64,000 nt of DNA, taken from the NCBI GenBank assembly GCA_030761205.1, contig JAULJL010000001.1, positions 32,063,145 through 32,127,144 of the forward strand, written 5' to 3'. Made by a program: the position numbers and the translations under genes. Positions 32,531 through 43,562 of this stretch are shown here, one piece after another. Every line of letters begins with the position of its first letter. Position 1 is the stretch's first letter. The notes beneath the pieces are model-generated. The model was not told the origin of the DNA. It did no database searches and worked only from the letters and a program-made list of their open reading frames with translations. The DNA is from Fremontodendron californicum. Taxonomy: Eukaryota > Streptophyta > Magnoliopsida > Malvales > Malvaceae.

Positions 32531-34468
32531 CCATTTGTGTTTTCCTTAAAAAAAATTTGTATTCTTTTAGTTTTTCTTCGATTTTCAAAACATTACATTA
32601 AGGCTAATCGAGGAGTATTCGGATGTCTAGACATAACATTCGAAAGCCTTTTTTTCGAGTCAATTGGCATAAATTTGCTTCGAGGTATCCGGATACCTTT
32701 TTCCCATGGTATTCGGATAACCCTCTTAATTCGAGCAAAAATTCTAGGCTCGATAATCCTTTCTTTTTCTATGTCCGATCTAAGTTTCCTCTAAAGTATT
32801 CGGATACCTCTATAGGTATTCGGATACCCTCTCCACAAGGGAGAAACACATTTTTGCTCAAGGTCACGTTTTAGTGCATTTCATGTTTTTCTAGAAAAAC
32901 TTTTTAAAATTTTTCACAAAAATGTACTCTCTTGGTTACATAAACATTAGGCGAAAGAATAATTTCCTAGGCTTTGCCTAGTTTGCCGAGGAGATTAGGA
33001 AATTCTCTAACGCACATGTTTATAAAATTATAAAGTATGGTTTTCGTTTTACTAGGAATTAAAAGAATTATTTTCCAAGTTCTGTTGGGTTTACCGAAAA
33101 GTTCGGTAAAATTTTCTGACGCATGTCATTTATGTAATTTCATATAAAAATACATGAAAAAAGGATTTTCAAATGAAGGTTTTGTGCATATTTCCTTATT
33201 CATGTTATTTAATGATTGATGTTCATATCATTTTCTTGTTTATGTTATTTGATGATAAATGTTCATATTACTTCTCTTATGTTTGCATCTTAGTAATGTT
33301 TTGCATATTCATGTTAATAATAAACAGGTTTAAATGCATATGAAAATTGACGCTTTAATAATAAAACAAGGTAATGTTCCCGAGTTAAAATAATTCATGA
33401 GTTTTTTGTTAGGTTTCTGGGGAGAATTTCATCAATTGTGATTAATAATGGAACATCCTTTTAAAGAAAAAGAGAATGAAACGAATGATTTTAAAATAAT
33501 TTTTTTTTTATATTTTACCGGATTTGCCGGGAAATATAAAAAATTTTGTGGTAATAAATTTCGAATCATTCTTAAATAATGTGACTATTTTTATGGGAAT
33601 TTTTTAAATACCAAAACTAAAACCAACTTTCATCGACACCTAAGATAACCCATGATTAATAGGTACCGTTTTATATGGGCGTTGTGGGGGTGCTAACACC
33701 TTCCCTGCATGTAATTGATTCCCAAACCCTTGATGTTCATATCATTTTCTTGTTTATGTTATTTTTGATAAATGTTCATATTACTTCTCTTATGTTTGCA
33801 TCTTAGTAATGTTTTGCATATTCATGTTAATAGCAAACGAGTTTAAATGCATATGAAAATTGACGCTTTAATAATAAAACAAGGTAATGTTCCCAAGTTA
33901 AAATAATTCATAAGTTCTCTGTCAGGTTTGATGGGGAGGATTTCATCAATTATCATTGATAACGGAACATCCTTTTAAAGAAAAAGAGAATGATACAGAT
34001 GATTTTAAAATAAAGAAAATTTTATATTTTGTCGGGGAATATAAAAAAGTTTGTGGTAAGAAATTTCGAATCATTCTTAAATATATAACTATTTTTAAGG
34101 GAATTATTTAAATACTGAAACTAAAACCAACTTTCATTGAAACCTAAGATAACCCATGATTAATAGGTACCGTTTTATACGGGCGTTATAAGGGTGCTAA
34201 CATCTTCCCTGCATGTAATTGATTCCCAAACCCTATTTTGTTTTTCTTCGGGTTTAAATGCAGAATTTAAAATTGGTTTTAAAAAAGATTTTATTAATTT
34301 TAAATTTCTTTACAAAAATCGATTTTAATAGGTGACCGATCACACCTAGCTAAAAAGATTGATGGCGACTCCCATTTTTTGAGGTTTTCAAAGCCCACTA
34401 TTATTTTTGAGGGTTTATTATCCTTTTATCCCCAAACATCATTTAGTGGTCACGAAATCGTTATGACA
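32531..34468 (+). mobile_element. 3' part of the element D LTR
   Basis: It carries TATTCGGATACC-type repeats (32610-32830), the TTTGCCGAGGAGATTAGGAAAT block (matching 24990), two copies of a ~520-bp segment and the closing GATTGATGGCGACTCCC...TTATGACA, which parallels the ends at 8145 and 23399. Confidence 0.7.
33210..34235 (+). repeat. Tandem duplication of about 520 bp
   Basis: 33210-33729 (from about TTGATGTTCATATCATTTTC to AATTGATTCCCAAACCC) is repeated at 33730-34235 with scattered differences. It includes the GGTACCGTTTTATANGGGCG block twice (33664, 34167). A local duplication inside the LTR. Confidence 0.8.
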
Positions 34469-34473
34469 AGCAC

Positions 34474-35382
34474 GATTTAAAAAATTAAAGGGTAGTCGAA
34501 AATCAAGCAAGTATAAAAACTAAGTATGGAAAAGCTATCGCCCAAACAAAAACTAGTACTGGAGATCGAATTAAAAGCTACAAAAATAATTTCACAGGCC
34601 TAAAGGTGATCGACTGATGGCACAAGTTACACAAGTCGATCATATCGATAAAAGCTACAAAAACAAACACTACAAGTCAATCTCCAAAGTGTTATGGCGC
34701 AACAATCAAAAAGTCACAATTTTTATTAAAGCTATGTTGCCTACGGGCTATATCGACATTTGGAAATAATTTTCCAAAAAAGGCGACCTCCAATGTCGTA
34801 AAAAATTTGCGTGCTCAAACACAGTCCAATGACAACCATATCTCAATTCTCGCAAAGGCAACCTTGTGAACGACAAAGCTAGGTCTGAGGGCGATCACTT
34901 TATAAACATTCTCAGGCCTAGGGGAAATTATTATATCCAATGACTAACTAGGCTAAAAGCTCAAACAAGACCTCGCCATTAGACGGGCAGGGCCTACAAA
35001 CAAAAGGAGGCCAACCCTAATCATTGTCAGTTACGTAGAATTTCCAGTTTAAAAAGAATGAGGTAAGACACTGAACCCTAAATCACATTTTGATACTCCA
35101 ACAACTTTTATTCTCTTGAGTCATTATTCTCTTTTATCCTCATTCCTCCTTAATTATTCGCTAACTTAGATATCGGAGCATATCCAAAAATCCCAATTTC
35201 GGTGCTTCTTTGACCATTTGTTCTCCTTTACAAGTTTTTCTTGTTACGTACAGAGCATATTGTTCCTCCAAACTCTCCTCTTACGACATAAAAACTCATC
35301 AACAACAAACATCAAATTATAATTTTTAAACTTCAAATGTTAAATCGAGGACTTAACGATAATTTGGCTATTGAAATATAAT
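34474..35382. other. Unclassified segment
   Basis: No ORF of note and no recognised family. Some phrases (a GGTCGCCTTTTTTGGAA block on the minus strand at about 34772) resemble the spacer of Tat-type elements. It may be a minus-strand remnant of one. Confidence 0.35.
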
Positions 35383-36061
35383 TGTTAGAGATATAATTTG
35401 TATATTTGTAAAAACCTTAATGAAAATATTTACTTACAATAATTAAATATCATGCCCTTAAATAGAATTTTAGAAAACTTACTTGTAGAAGACAAAATTG
35501 AAGAATAAAGAGCTTAATGTTGTTAACAAGGATTGAACCTTTTATCCTTAAGGCGAAATTGGCCCTCAATTGGTGTACACGGTTTCAATGCAATTGCCTC
35601 CCAGGATTTCAACAACACCACTTTGAAAAATTGCACAGTTTTTCAAAGTCCATGAACTTAAGGAATTTGACTCAATTTTCTCTCTACAATAACAGATTCC
35701 TAAGCTTTAGAGTAGAAGGAATAACTAAAACAAAATCCTTAGAAAACCATAACAACAGAGGAAGAAAGGTGCTTTGGAATTATTGAATTCCTTGTTGAAT
35801 GAATTGTTCCACCTATCAAGGCACTTATTTATAGGACATTAGGGACCTAAGCATACATGAATGAAATTAATACATGAATGTACATTAGGATGAACATACA
35901 TGGTACATGAATGAACAAAATCATGAATGACATAATTAAGTTCATGAATTTCAAAATTCATGAACATGTGAATCACACCATAAATAATGTATTTGGATCA
36001 TGCACTATATAAAGAGAACAATTTCACATTCACTTGTATTGGTTTCAAACCAAATCCAACA
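35383..36061 (-). mobile_element. 3' LTR of a minus-strand copia-like retrotransposon (679 bp)
   Basis: On the minus strand it runs TGTTGGATTTGG...ATCTCTAACA and is preceded by the purine tract TTTATGTGGGGGT (36062-36074), as in plant copia elements. A TATA box CTATAAATA lies on the minus strand at 35826-35833. ATAAT (35378-35382) would be the target duplication. The plus-strand ORF 35517-35786 is incidental. Confidence 0.7.
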
Positions 36062-36566
36062 ACCCCCACATAAATGAAAATTGATGACCAGTACGAAGAC
36101 ACAAGAATTTGTAGAGAGAAAATTTAATTGGAAGAAAACTACATCAAGAGAGGTAGCTTTTGGCTTTGAATCTTCCTTAGTGAATTACTATCGGATTTAC
36201 TCGGCTAACTAGTGAACGCGATGTCTTGAACTATTCAGCCTTTCATGTAAACCAAGAAAATAGCACTCACATAATTTTTTCCTAGAGATTCCAGTAGTTC
36301 TCACGGTTGTGTTCATTTTGGCCCTGAACAACTCCTGGTTTCATGAATGTTTTAGAGAATTCAGCTTTTAAAACTTCTCAAAGAAACGACCTTATTTCTC
36401 ATTCATATAGGTGATCTCTCTTTAAGAGTATTCTGCTTATACCCCACTTGGAAACCAAGATATGAGAATCATTAAGAGTATAGCTCATCCTTATCTCGCT
36501 GCAGCTAGCATTTTTCATCATAGCAATAGGCAGGAAATAATAATTTCCAAGTGCCACTGAAAGTGC
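36062..36566 (-). mobile_element. 3' internal remnant of the copia-like element
   Basis: Polypurine tract and ~490 bp of untranslated sequence on the minus strand, ending where a Tat/Ogre LTR begins at 36567. No pol sequence is left in the window. Confidence 0.5.
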
Positions 36567-36998
36567 TGTAGACACCTAATTTTGTCCGGACCCTTAAATC
36601 AGGTATTTTTCTTCCTAATGATGTTTTAGAATGCAAAATAGCTCTTCTCATCATGCAGGTGATACTCCGAGACTTAGTTTAAGGGGCCAAGCATAAAAGG
36701 TCAAACTTGAAAAAGTCAACCTTAGAAAAGTAAACCCCAAAAAATCAACTACTAAAAAAGTCAACCCACATTCAAAATCAAGATCCAAAGTTTAATTGAA
36801 CAATGGTGAATTTTTTTTGATAATCCGAGGTCTACAATGAGAGATATGGAGTCCGAAAGATGGGTTACGGAGATTTAGTAGAAAGGAAACCCTAGTTCAA
36901 AACATTTAGGGAAAAGTGCTTAAACGATCAAATTGGTCGAAGTTGGAGGTTTTGAATGGAAGATAAGCAATGACTACGGGTAATAGAGAGGTCATTTG
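36567..36998 (+). mobile_element. Tat/Ogre LTR start fragment (element E)
   Basis: It begins TGTAGACACCTAATTTTGTC and tracks the first ~430 bp of element A's LTR (3572-4010), including the GTCAACC repeats and GACTACGGGTAAT. It stops in GAGAGGTCATTTGGA, after which gag coding sequence starts. It is a truncated LTR. Confidence 0.8.
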
Positions 36999-37276
36999 GA
37001 ACCCAAAGGTCTTTTGATCCCTTTCCAATCAACTATCGAGAGCTTCTTCCTATACTGATCCAAAATCACATGGTTGCATGTGTCCCATTGAAACCCCTAT
37101 TACCACTATATCCAAAGTGGTATAATCCAAATGCAAGATGTGATTATCACTGTGGAATTGCTGGCCATAGCATTGAAGACTGTATAGCATTCAAAAAGAA
37201 AGTGCAGTCTCTTATAAATGCCAAGTGGTTGGATCTAACGACACTGATTGATAGAGGGATGGGAAAGCATCATTAG
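36999..37276 (+). pseudogene. gag fragment with zinc knuckle, Tat/Ogre type (first copy)
   Basis: The frame reads FDPFPINYRELLPILIQNHM, then YPKWYNPNARCDYHCGIAGH, then SIEDCIAFKKKVQSLINAKW. The CDYHCGIAGHSIEDC segment is the knuckle (H-x4-C kept). This is the C-terminal part of gag. The frame ends at a TAG at 37274-37276. Both ends are truncated. Confidence 0.75.
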
Positions 37277-38200
37277 GATTGGGAGATTTACAGCATTAAG
37301 GTGGAAAGACTTCGGTCTTATATGATGTAATAGGATTTCACTTATTCAGTAGCCGGCTCTTATAGCCTTAGGATGCTAGGAAGAATAAAGTGCTTGTAAA
37401 GACAGTTTTAACCACTGTTCAAATTTTGTAAGACATGGTTTATACCATTGTGAACGTTGATGTAGGAATGAATTGATTATGTTTCAAATTTATGAGATGT
37501 TGATGATTGTTCCTCCGATTCTTATTTCCTCCGTGATATCTTCCCCTCTGCATTTTGCATCCGATCAATTATTTTTCATACCATACATTCATACATGTAT
37601 CATGTCAGCATCAGGTTGCATTCATGCATTCATAATCAGCATGATTTTTTTTCTATACATCCATGCATTAATTTGTTTATTCTTTACATGCATCATGTTG
37701 ACTTTGGGTTGCATTCATGACAAACATAGTTAACATGATTTCTCTGTATATGCTCATGTATTAATCTGTCATATTAACATTAGGATGCATTCATGACATA
37801 CATGGTCAGCATGATTTTCTTTGTATATACTCTGTATCAATTATTCATTGTTTGCATGTATCATAATTGACATCGTGTTGCATTCATAGGGTATATGATC
37901 ATTCATTGGGAAATACGTTAAAATGTACATGATCAATCATTGCATATATCCATGTGGTGATTTGTTTATTCTTTGCTTGCAACATGTTGGCATCATGATT
38001 GATTTATTACATATATGGTCAGCATGTTTCCACTGTACATGTCCATACATCATATTGTTTAGGCTTCACGTGCATCAAATTGCATTCATGGCTCCTTTAT
38101 CATGACATGCATTTTGGGGGAATAAAATGGAAGTTGGCTTGGCTTTAAGAGTCTTTGAAAGAATTTCCATTTCAAATAAGAGGTATAAGAAGTACTAAGT
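37277..38200 (+). repeat. Non-coding segment with degenerate CATG-rich repeats
   Basis: Four or so diverged copies, about 110 bp apart, of a block like GCATGATTTNNNTGTATAT plus GTTGCATTCATG (37560-38100). No gene. Probably LTR/leader sequence of a Tat-type element. Confidence 0.5.
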
Positions 38201-39724
38201 ACCCTTTTAATACAGGCTAGTGCTATGGAGAATGAACAAGTTGCCCGAATGGAAAGAATGGAAAAGGTACAGGAAGAATTGCAGAACAGCTGGCAAAGTC
38301 TCAAGCAGAATCTAAAGATCAGATGATTAAATTGATGGAGCTAATATCCACTGTAATCAAAGGACACACTGAAAACTTGGCCGCCAGAGAAGGATTTGAG
38401 GCACGAAAGGGTCAGAATGAGTTCGTAATGATGGATGCCCAGAACACAGTTAACACCGTCAATGTCTTAAATTCAGATAATCCAGTTGAATAGACAAAGT
38501 TGAAAATGGTTAATGAGATAGAGTTGGAAGATTCCCAAGAAAAATATCAGTTGCTAGATGAAAGGCTCCGGGCAGTAGAAAATACAGACATATTTGGGAG
38601 TGTGGAGGCGAAAGAACGATGCTTAGTCTTCGATTTAGTCATCCCTCATAAATTCAAGGTCCCTGACTTTGTGAAATATGATGGGACGACTGATCCGTCA
38701 GCCCATATCACTATGTTCTACCAAAAAATGATAAGTTATATAGATAATGATAATCTTCTGATCCACTACTTTCAGGATAGCCTTAGCGAGTTCGCAATTT
38801 GGTGGTATAGTCAGTTGAGCAAGGATCAGATTCGCTCTTGGAATGATTTGGCTAGGGTTTCTAAACCAGTACAAGCATGTGACTGACCTGACACCTGACC
38901 GTCTCACCTTACAAAATATGGAGAAAAAGGTTACTGAGAGCTTCAAAGAGTATGCTCAGAAGTGGAGGAACATGGCTACCCAAGTACAATTGCCTTTAAC
39001 TCAGAAGAAAACCATTGTCCTTTTTGTGAATACACTATAGGCCCCATACTACGATAGACTTGTTAGCAATACCACGAAGAATTTTTCGGATATGGTAATC
39101 TCTGGGGAAATGATCAAAAATGCAATCAAGGTCAGGAAACTCGAAGGAGGTGAAATATTTAATGCAGAGAGAAACAGGTCGCCCAAAAAGAAAGAGAAAG
39201 ATGTCCAAGCCATGGGAGACTGTGCCCAGTATAGTCTGGCTACTTCATACCCACCACCTTGTCCTTCTATGAATTATGTACCTCAGGGTTCATACTTATA
39301 CCCAATGGCCTCTCAGAATCCAGTAAATTTTCAACCTTTTGTCAGTCAAAGAAAATCGAAGAATATCCGAAAAAAAGATTAGTTTGAGTCACTCCCCATG
39401 TATTACTCTGAACTATTGCCCCAGCTGGTCGAAGAGCAACTCTTCACTAAAGTTCCTGTGGAGCCTGTCCAACCCCCATATCCAAGCTGGTATGACGAGA
39501 ATGCATATTATGATTATCATTTTGGGATTCGGGGACATTCCACAGAAAATTGCTTATGTCTAAAGCGGAAGGTTCAAGCGCTCATCAATAAAGGACAATT
39601 AGGTGTGGGGAAGAAACAAAGGACATATAGCGTGGAGAATCTACTGAATGGGAATGATGAGACCATTATGGATGTCATAATAGGGGAAAAAGATGGAAAG
39701 GTCGAAAAGAGTACCGAGCAATAG
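38201..39724 (+). pseudogene. gag gene of a Tat/Ogre-like element (second copy), several frameshifts and stops
   Basis: The N-terminal part (38220-38490; ARMERMEKVQEELQN) is coiled coil and shifts frame near 38280. The core is at 38500-38886: QLLDERLRAVENTDIFGSVE, KFKVPDFVKYDGTTDPSAHI and FQDSLSEFAIWWYSQLSKDQ (Retrotrans_gag). The frame shifts near 38870 to 38843-39040 (YKHVTDLTPDRLTLQNMEKK) with a stop at 39038, and resumes at 39041-39210 (YDRLVSNTTKNFSDMVISGE). At 39398-39724 are YYSELLPQLVEEQLFTKVPV and the zinc-knuckle-like YDYHFGIRGHSTENC, in which the first Cys is Tyr/Asp-like and Phe replaces the second. It cannot make a functional gag. No protease or RT follows. Confidence 0.85.
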
Positions 39725-41780
39725 CTAGTTTGAATTAGGGAGAACATTTTAAGGGGAAGTTTTTATGCGTTTAGTTTCAGACTTTATGATGAAAACACTT
39801 GTCTCATGTCGACATTCATAAGAATTAAATGAATTTTGATTTTTAAATGCATTGTGTTTTTTGTGTTTTAACAATAATTGGAAAAAATGAGCATTAAGGA
39901 AGTTTAAGTAATGGATAGTCTCAAGAAGATTGATGATCATTGTTACAAATGACCCAATACCTTCTCCCTTCTCTTTTAGGTTTTCCTAAGCCTAAATCTC
40001 TTAAACCAAGAACACTTGAAAGACCTAATGCTTCAAGGAATATGAATGATTGAACTTCATAAAACCATTGTCATCATAGAATAAGCAAAGATGTAGATCC
40101 TAGTCTAGGTTATGAACAAAGGAACGAGCTTTTCAACTCCTTGAAATTCAAACAAATGAGACTTTCTTTCAAGAATTTAGATCATGGTAATTTGGTCTGT
40201 GTCAAGGTTGTGCCAAAACCATTCATGTCATTTTCAACAAACCAAAAAACACTAATTGCCAAAACATCACTTCATGATTGACACCCTGGGGCACAATGAT
40301 TAAACTAGATTATCCCTTGTCCCAGAGAAAACCCGTTTTTGGGTCATATTTTCTTTGTCTCTTCAAAGAACTTATATTTGAAATTCAGTCTTTTCAGTAC
40401 AGACCTAGACTTGCTATGTTCCTCATAATGATACAAATCCTCATAGTTAATCAAACTGGGGCATCTTATGTGGAAATGATGGTTTTATGGTAATAAAAGG
40501 ATGGACTAACGCATGAATCATTGGGGCATGCGAAGAAAAAAAATGAAATTTTTTTGTGATATCATACATATGAGAATTCGATGATTCCAATGTGCAAAAT
40601 GAAATTTTGAATATCTATTTCCCCTGGGGATTGCTTTTCAATGTGAATATTCGTGCTTGACATGAGAAATGGCCATCTTTCATATCCCTTTCGCACAAAA
40701 AAAAATCCATAGTCACCCCTTTTGAGCCGAAAGAATTCTTTTTTCTTTAAACCATGATTAAGGATTACCCTCTACACTGGGGGGCAAATGTGAGGAAAGA
40801 TCTTCTCAAAGATCACAGAAAAATGAGTCCTAACTCAAAGACAAATACAAAACAAATGGAGCCCCGAATAAATACGGGCTCAATCTGTCAAAGAAAAAGA
40901 AAAAGGAAAAGATGGCGAAATAAAAGCCAAGAAAAACAAAAGAAAAACACACAAAAAAAAGTGTGTGAAAAAGCAATGGCAAATGAAAGCCAAAAGCAAG
41001 GAAGAAAAAGAGCAAAGTCAAAAGGAATGAAAAGTCCAAAAGGGATAAATGTTTTAAAAAGAATCCTCCTCAAAGAAAGGATCCTTGATCTGATTACCCT
41101 CAAACATATTTTTTGGGCCTATTTATCCTTTCTTTCTTTCTGAACCCTGAACCATGGCCTACATTACGTGATTTAAAAGTCTATTTTGATCAAGCATGAA
41201 TATTTAACTTGAAGGGTTTTTTCTCAGATTTTATATCATAGAATTATCATTTCACTAAGGAAGAATTTATAATTCTCAAATGAATGGTAAAAAAATGAAA
41301 AAGAAAAAAGAACAAATTGGAGAGAATGGGACTCTAGGGCGAAAACCCGAAAACGAGCGGTCTAGGGTAAAATGGGAATTCTCGATGCCATCTATGATAG
41401 TGCCGATACCACAAAAGAGAAAATCTTCTTAAAGGAGTGGTCATCGAGGAGCATCTAGGAATTCTTGAACCGCCCAAATTGTCAACTCTTATTTGGATGA
41501 TTGATTTCAAAAGCTGAAACTTTTTCCTTAGAGAACGCACATCACTACCCGTAATAAATTCTGATGCTTTATCCCAGAAGTTATAATGCTGAAATTTTGT
41601 TGGCATCCTTAGAGATAATTATTGATTTGAATTATATGTTTTTTGTATTATTTGAATTTATTTCTTTTACTCATTCATTTTCTTTTTTTGTTTGTTTTGT
41701 TTTTTTCATGCATTCTTGTCATCATTTTTGCACATGGAAGGTTATTGGTCTCAGGATAATATTCAACCAAAAGGGCTTCC
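39725..41780 (+). other. Tat/Ogre-type spacer; pol absent
   Basis: From about 40550 it matches the post-integrase spacer of element A (641-1250): CTATTTCCCCTGGGGATTGC, GACATGAGAAATGGCC and CTCTACACTGGGGGGCAAAT. The whole pol gene is therefore missing between the gag fragment and this spacer. The Lys/Gln-rich ORF 40754-41143 is low-complexity spacer sequence. 41330-41780 is a further spacer with a GGGCGAAAACCCGAAAACGA block. Confidence 0.65.
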
Positions 41781-43562
41781 ATGGAAGGTCAGTGTGTCTC
41801 AGTGGTTGAGAAGCATTTAGAGGTTAGGAAACAGTCCGAGAAAGGTCAACAGGATAATGGGGATTGTTTGAAAACGGGATATGTATCAGTATTGCCAGAC
41901 GAGGTTGATCTTACTATCCGACAAAATGATCTCAGAGAGTTGATAGATATATGGAATCAATGGAGCATATCAGAAAAAAGCCTTCACTCAGATTTATGGG
42001 GATATAGCACTGTTAATTCAAGTTAAGGTTAGTGGTGAGACAATCCGGGCTGTGGTGCAATTCTGGAATCCCACTTATCGATGTTTCACTTTCAACCGAA
42101 AGAATATAACTCCAACCATAGAGGAATATTCAACCCTGCTGCATATTGAGAATGTCATTCCCGACCGTATTTATTTAAAAGATACAAAGACATCGGGTTT
42201 CAAGAAAAAGATGTCTAAGATTCTGGGAGTGGAAAGAAATTGGGCCGAAAGCCATGTTGTCCGTAAAAGAGTAAATCATTGTATCTCATGGGATTTTTTA
42301 CGGACTTTAATTCATAGTCATTAAAGTAAGGAAACGGCTAGAAACATTTTTGCTTTGGCTATCTATGGTTTAGTTATCTTCCCAAGGACATTGGGATATG
42401 TGGATGTGGCGGTATTTGATCTTTTTGATAGGCTAGAGCAGAGGATAAACCCGGCCCCGACAATCATAGCAGAAACAATCTGATCCTTGAATTTCTGGAT
42501 ATGGGAAGGGAATGGGCGTTTTATAGGTTATATACAGCTTCTTTACATATGGATTCAGAGCCATTTTTGCAAGCAGGAAAAATTCCCTCTTCGCCCGTAT
42601 TGGAAGTCTTTTGCACCAATTGGTGAATTTCTTAAGAGGGATTGGCCTGAAAATCGGACTGAGGAACAATGGATCTACTTATTCCGAAATATCAAGGCTG
42701 AGATGATAATTTGGAGGGCTCCATGGATAGCTCCTATGCCTATATTGTACAAGTGTGGGGATAATTTGTTCCATTATTAAGAGTATGGAGAGGTGTAAGT
42801 TATGCACCACAGTTGGTGTTAAGGTAATCAGAATCTTGTCAGTTCACTCCTACGACCCATGATCTTAGTTGGGTTAAATTTGCTTATGGAGAGGATGGAT
42901 ACTAGGGAAAGGTGTGCGAGATTGTGGTAGCATGGAAGAAAACTCATCGTGTAGAGGTAGCCAAATATGCCGATATTGTCACACCCGACTACATAGCATG
43001 GAGAGATAGGAGTATTAATGATAGGTTATTAGTACCCGATGGGAGAGTTGTCTCATTAATGGATCTACAGATGGAAGAAGCGCCATCAGAGTTAGAAATT
43101 GCGAGGACAAAATTTGGTAAATAAAAAGCCCAAATGAGCAAAGAGATTGCCCGACTTCAGGAAGAAATTGATGACCTAAAAAATAGAGAATCAGCTCGAG
43201 AAAGAGAAGTAGAAAGGGTCAAGAGAGAAAGGGACATTGTCAAGGGTGATCTTAAGGAGCTACACTTGGAAAATAAAAGGTTCCGTTTCGAGCTAAAATT
43301 CCGAGGGACCATCAAGACTTCCGGGGCATGGGAGAAAGAAGTCAAAGACCTCAGAAAAGAGAATGGCTATTGGAAAGAAAGAGCGAAGAAGGAAGAAGCC
43401 CGAGCCGACAAACTTGAGCAAGAGAAGCAAGCTAGGGAAAGCTCACACAGTGTTGTTCCTGCTGATATATCAATGGGCCAGTTGGAGAGTGAGCAAGTAG
43501 GGGCCAGATTGAAAGGCAAGGCAATATTGATCTCTTTCTTCCACTCAAAGTCTGTTCATTGA
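41781..43562 (+). pseudogene. Extra ORF of a Tat/Ogre-like element, DUF7745/plant-mobile-domain-like with C-terminal coiled coil
   Basis: Broken over at least four frames: 41781-42026, 41975-42324, 42325-42780 (with a TGA at 42481) and 42912-43124, then 43134-43562. Recognisable phrases are GDIALLIQVKVSGETIRAVV, FWNPTYRCFTFNRKNITPTI, EEYSTLLHIENVIPDRIYLK, FALAIYGLVIFPRTLGYVDV and RPYWKSFAPIGEFLKRDWPE. These are typical of DUF7745-type proteins that occur in large numbers in repeat-rich plant genomes and as additional ORFs of Tat/Ogre retrotransposons. The last segment is a strongly charged coiled coil (IARLQEEIDDLKNRESARER...). Function unknown. It lies downstream of a gag and a 3' spacer, whereas Ogre ORF1 is normally upstream of gag, so two elements are probably joined here. 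Confidence 0.7.

Larger units (their letters stand above)
20272..34473 (+). mobile_element. Tat/Ogre-type LTR unit with 5-bp target duplication, interrupted by nested repeats (element D)
   Basis: The unit starts TGTGGACACCTAATTTGCTC at 20277 and ends ...ATCGTTATGACA at 34468. AGCAC flanks it at 20272-20276 and 34469-34473. The outer parts, 20277 to about 23053 and about 32530 to 34468, together make ~4.7 kb, close to the 4574-bp LTR of element A, and match it in start, TATA position and 3' motifs. The best reading is a solo LTR, split by a later insertion of about 9.5 kb that contains the large inverted repeat. No gag or pol is found between. Confidence 0.75.

Noticed and set aside
40754..41143. 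129-residue Lys-rich ORF
   Set aside because: The sequence matches the non-coding post-integrase spacer of element A and is low complexity on both strands.
41546..41552. CACTACC as the missing 5' end of CACTA element F
   Set aside because: The bases after CACTAC (CCGTAATAAA) do not match the complement of the 3' terminus (CACTACAAACAAATTGCC), and it lies within retrotransposon spacer.
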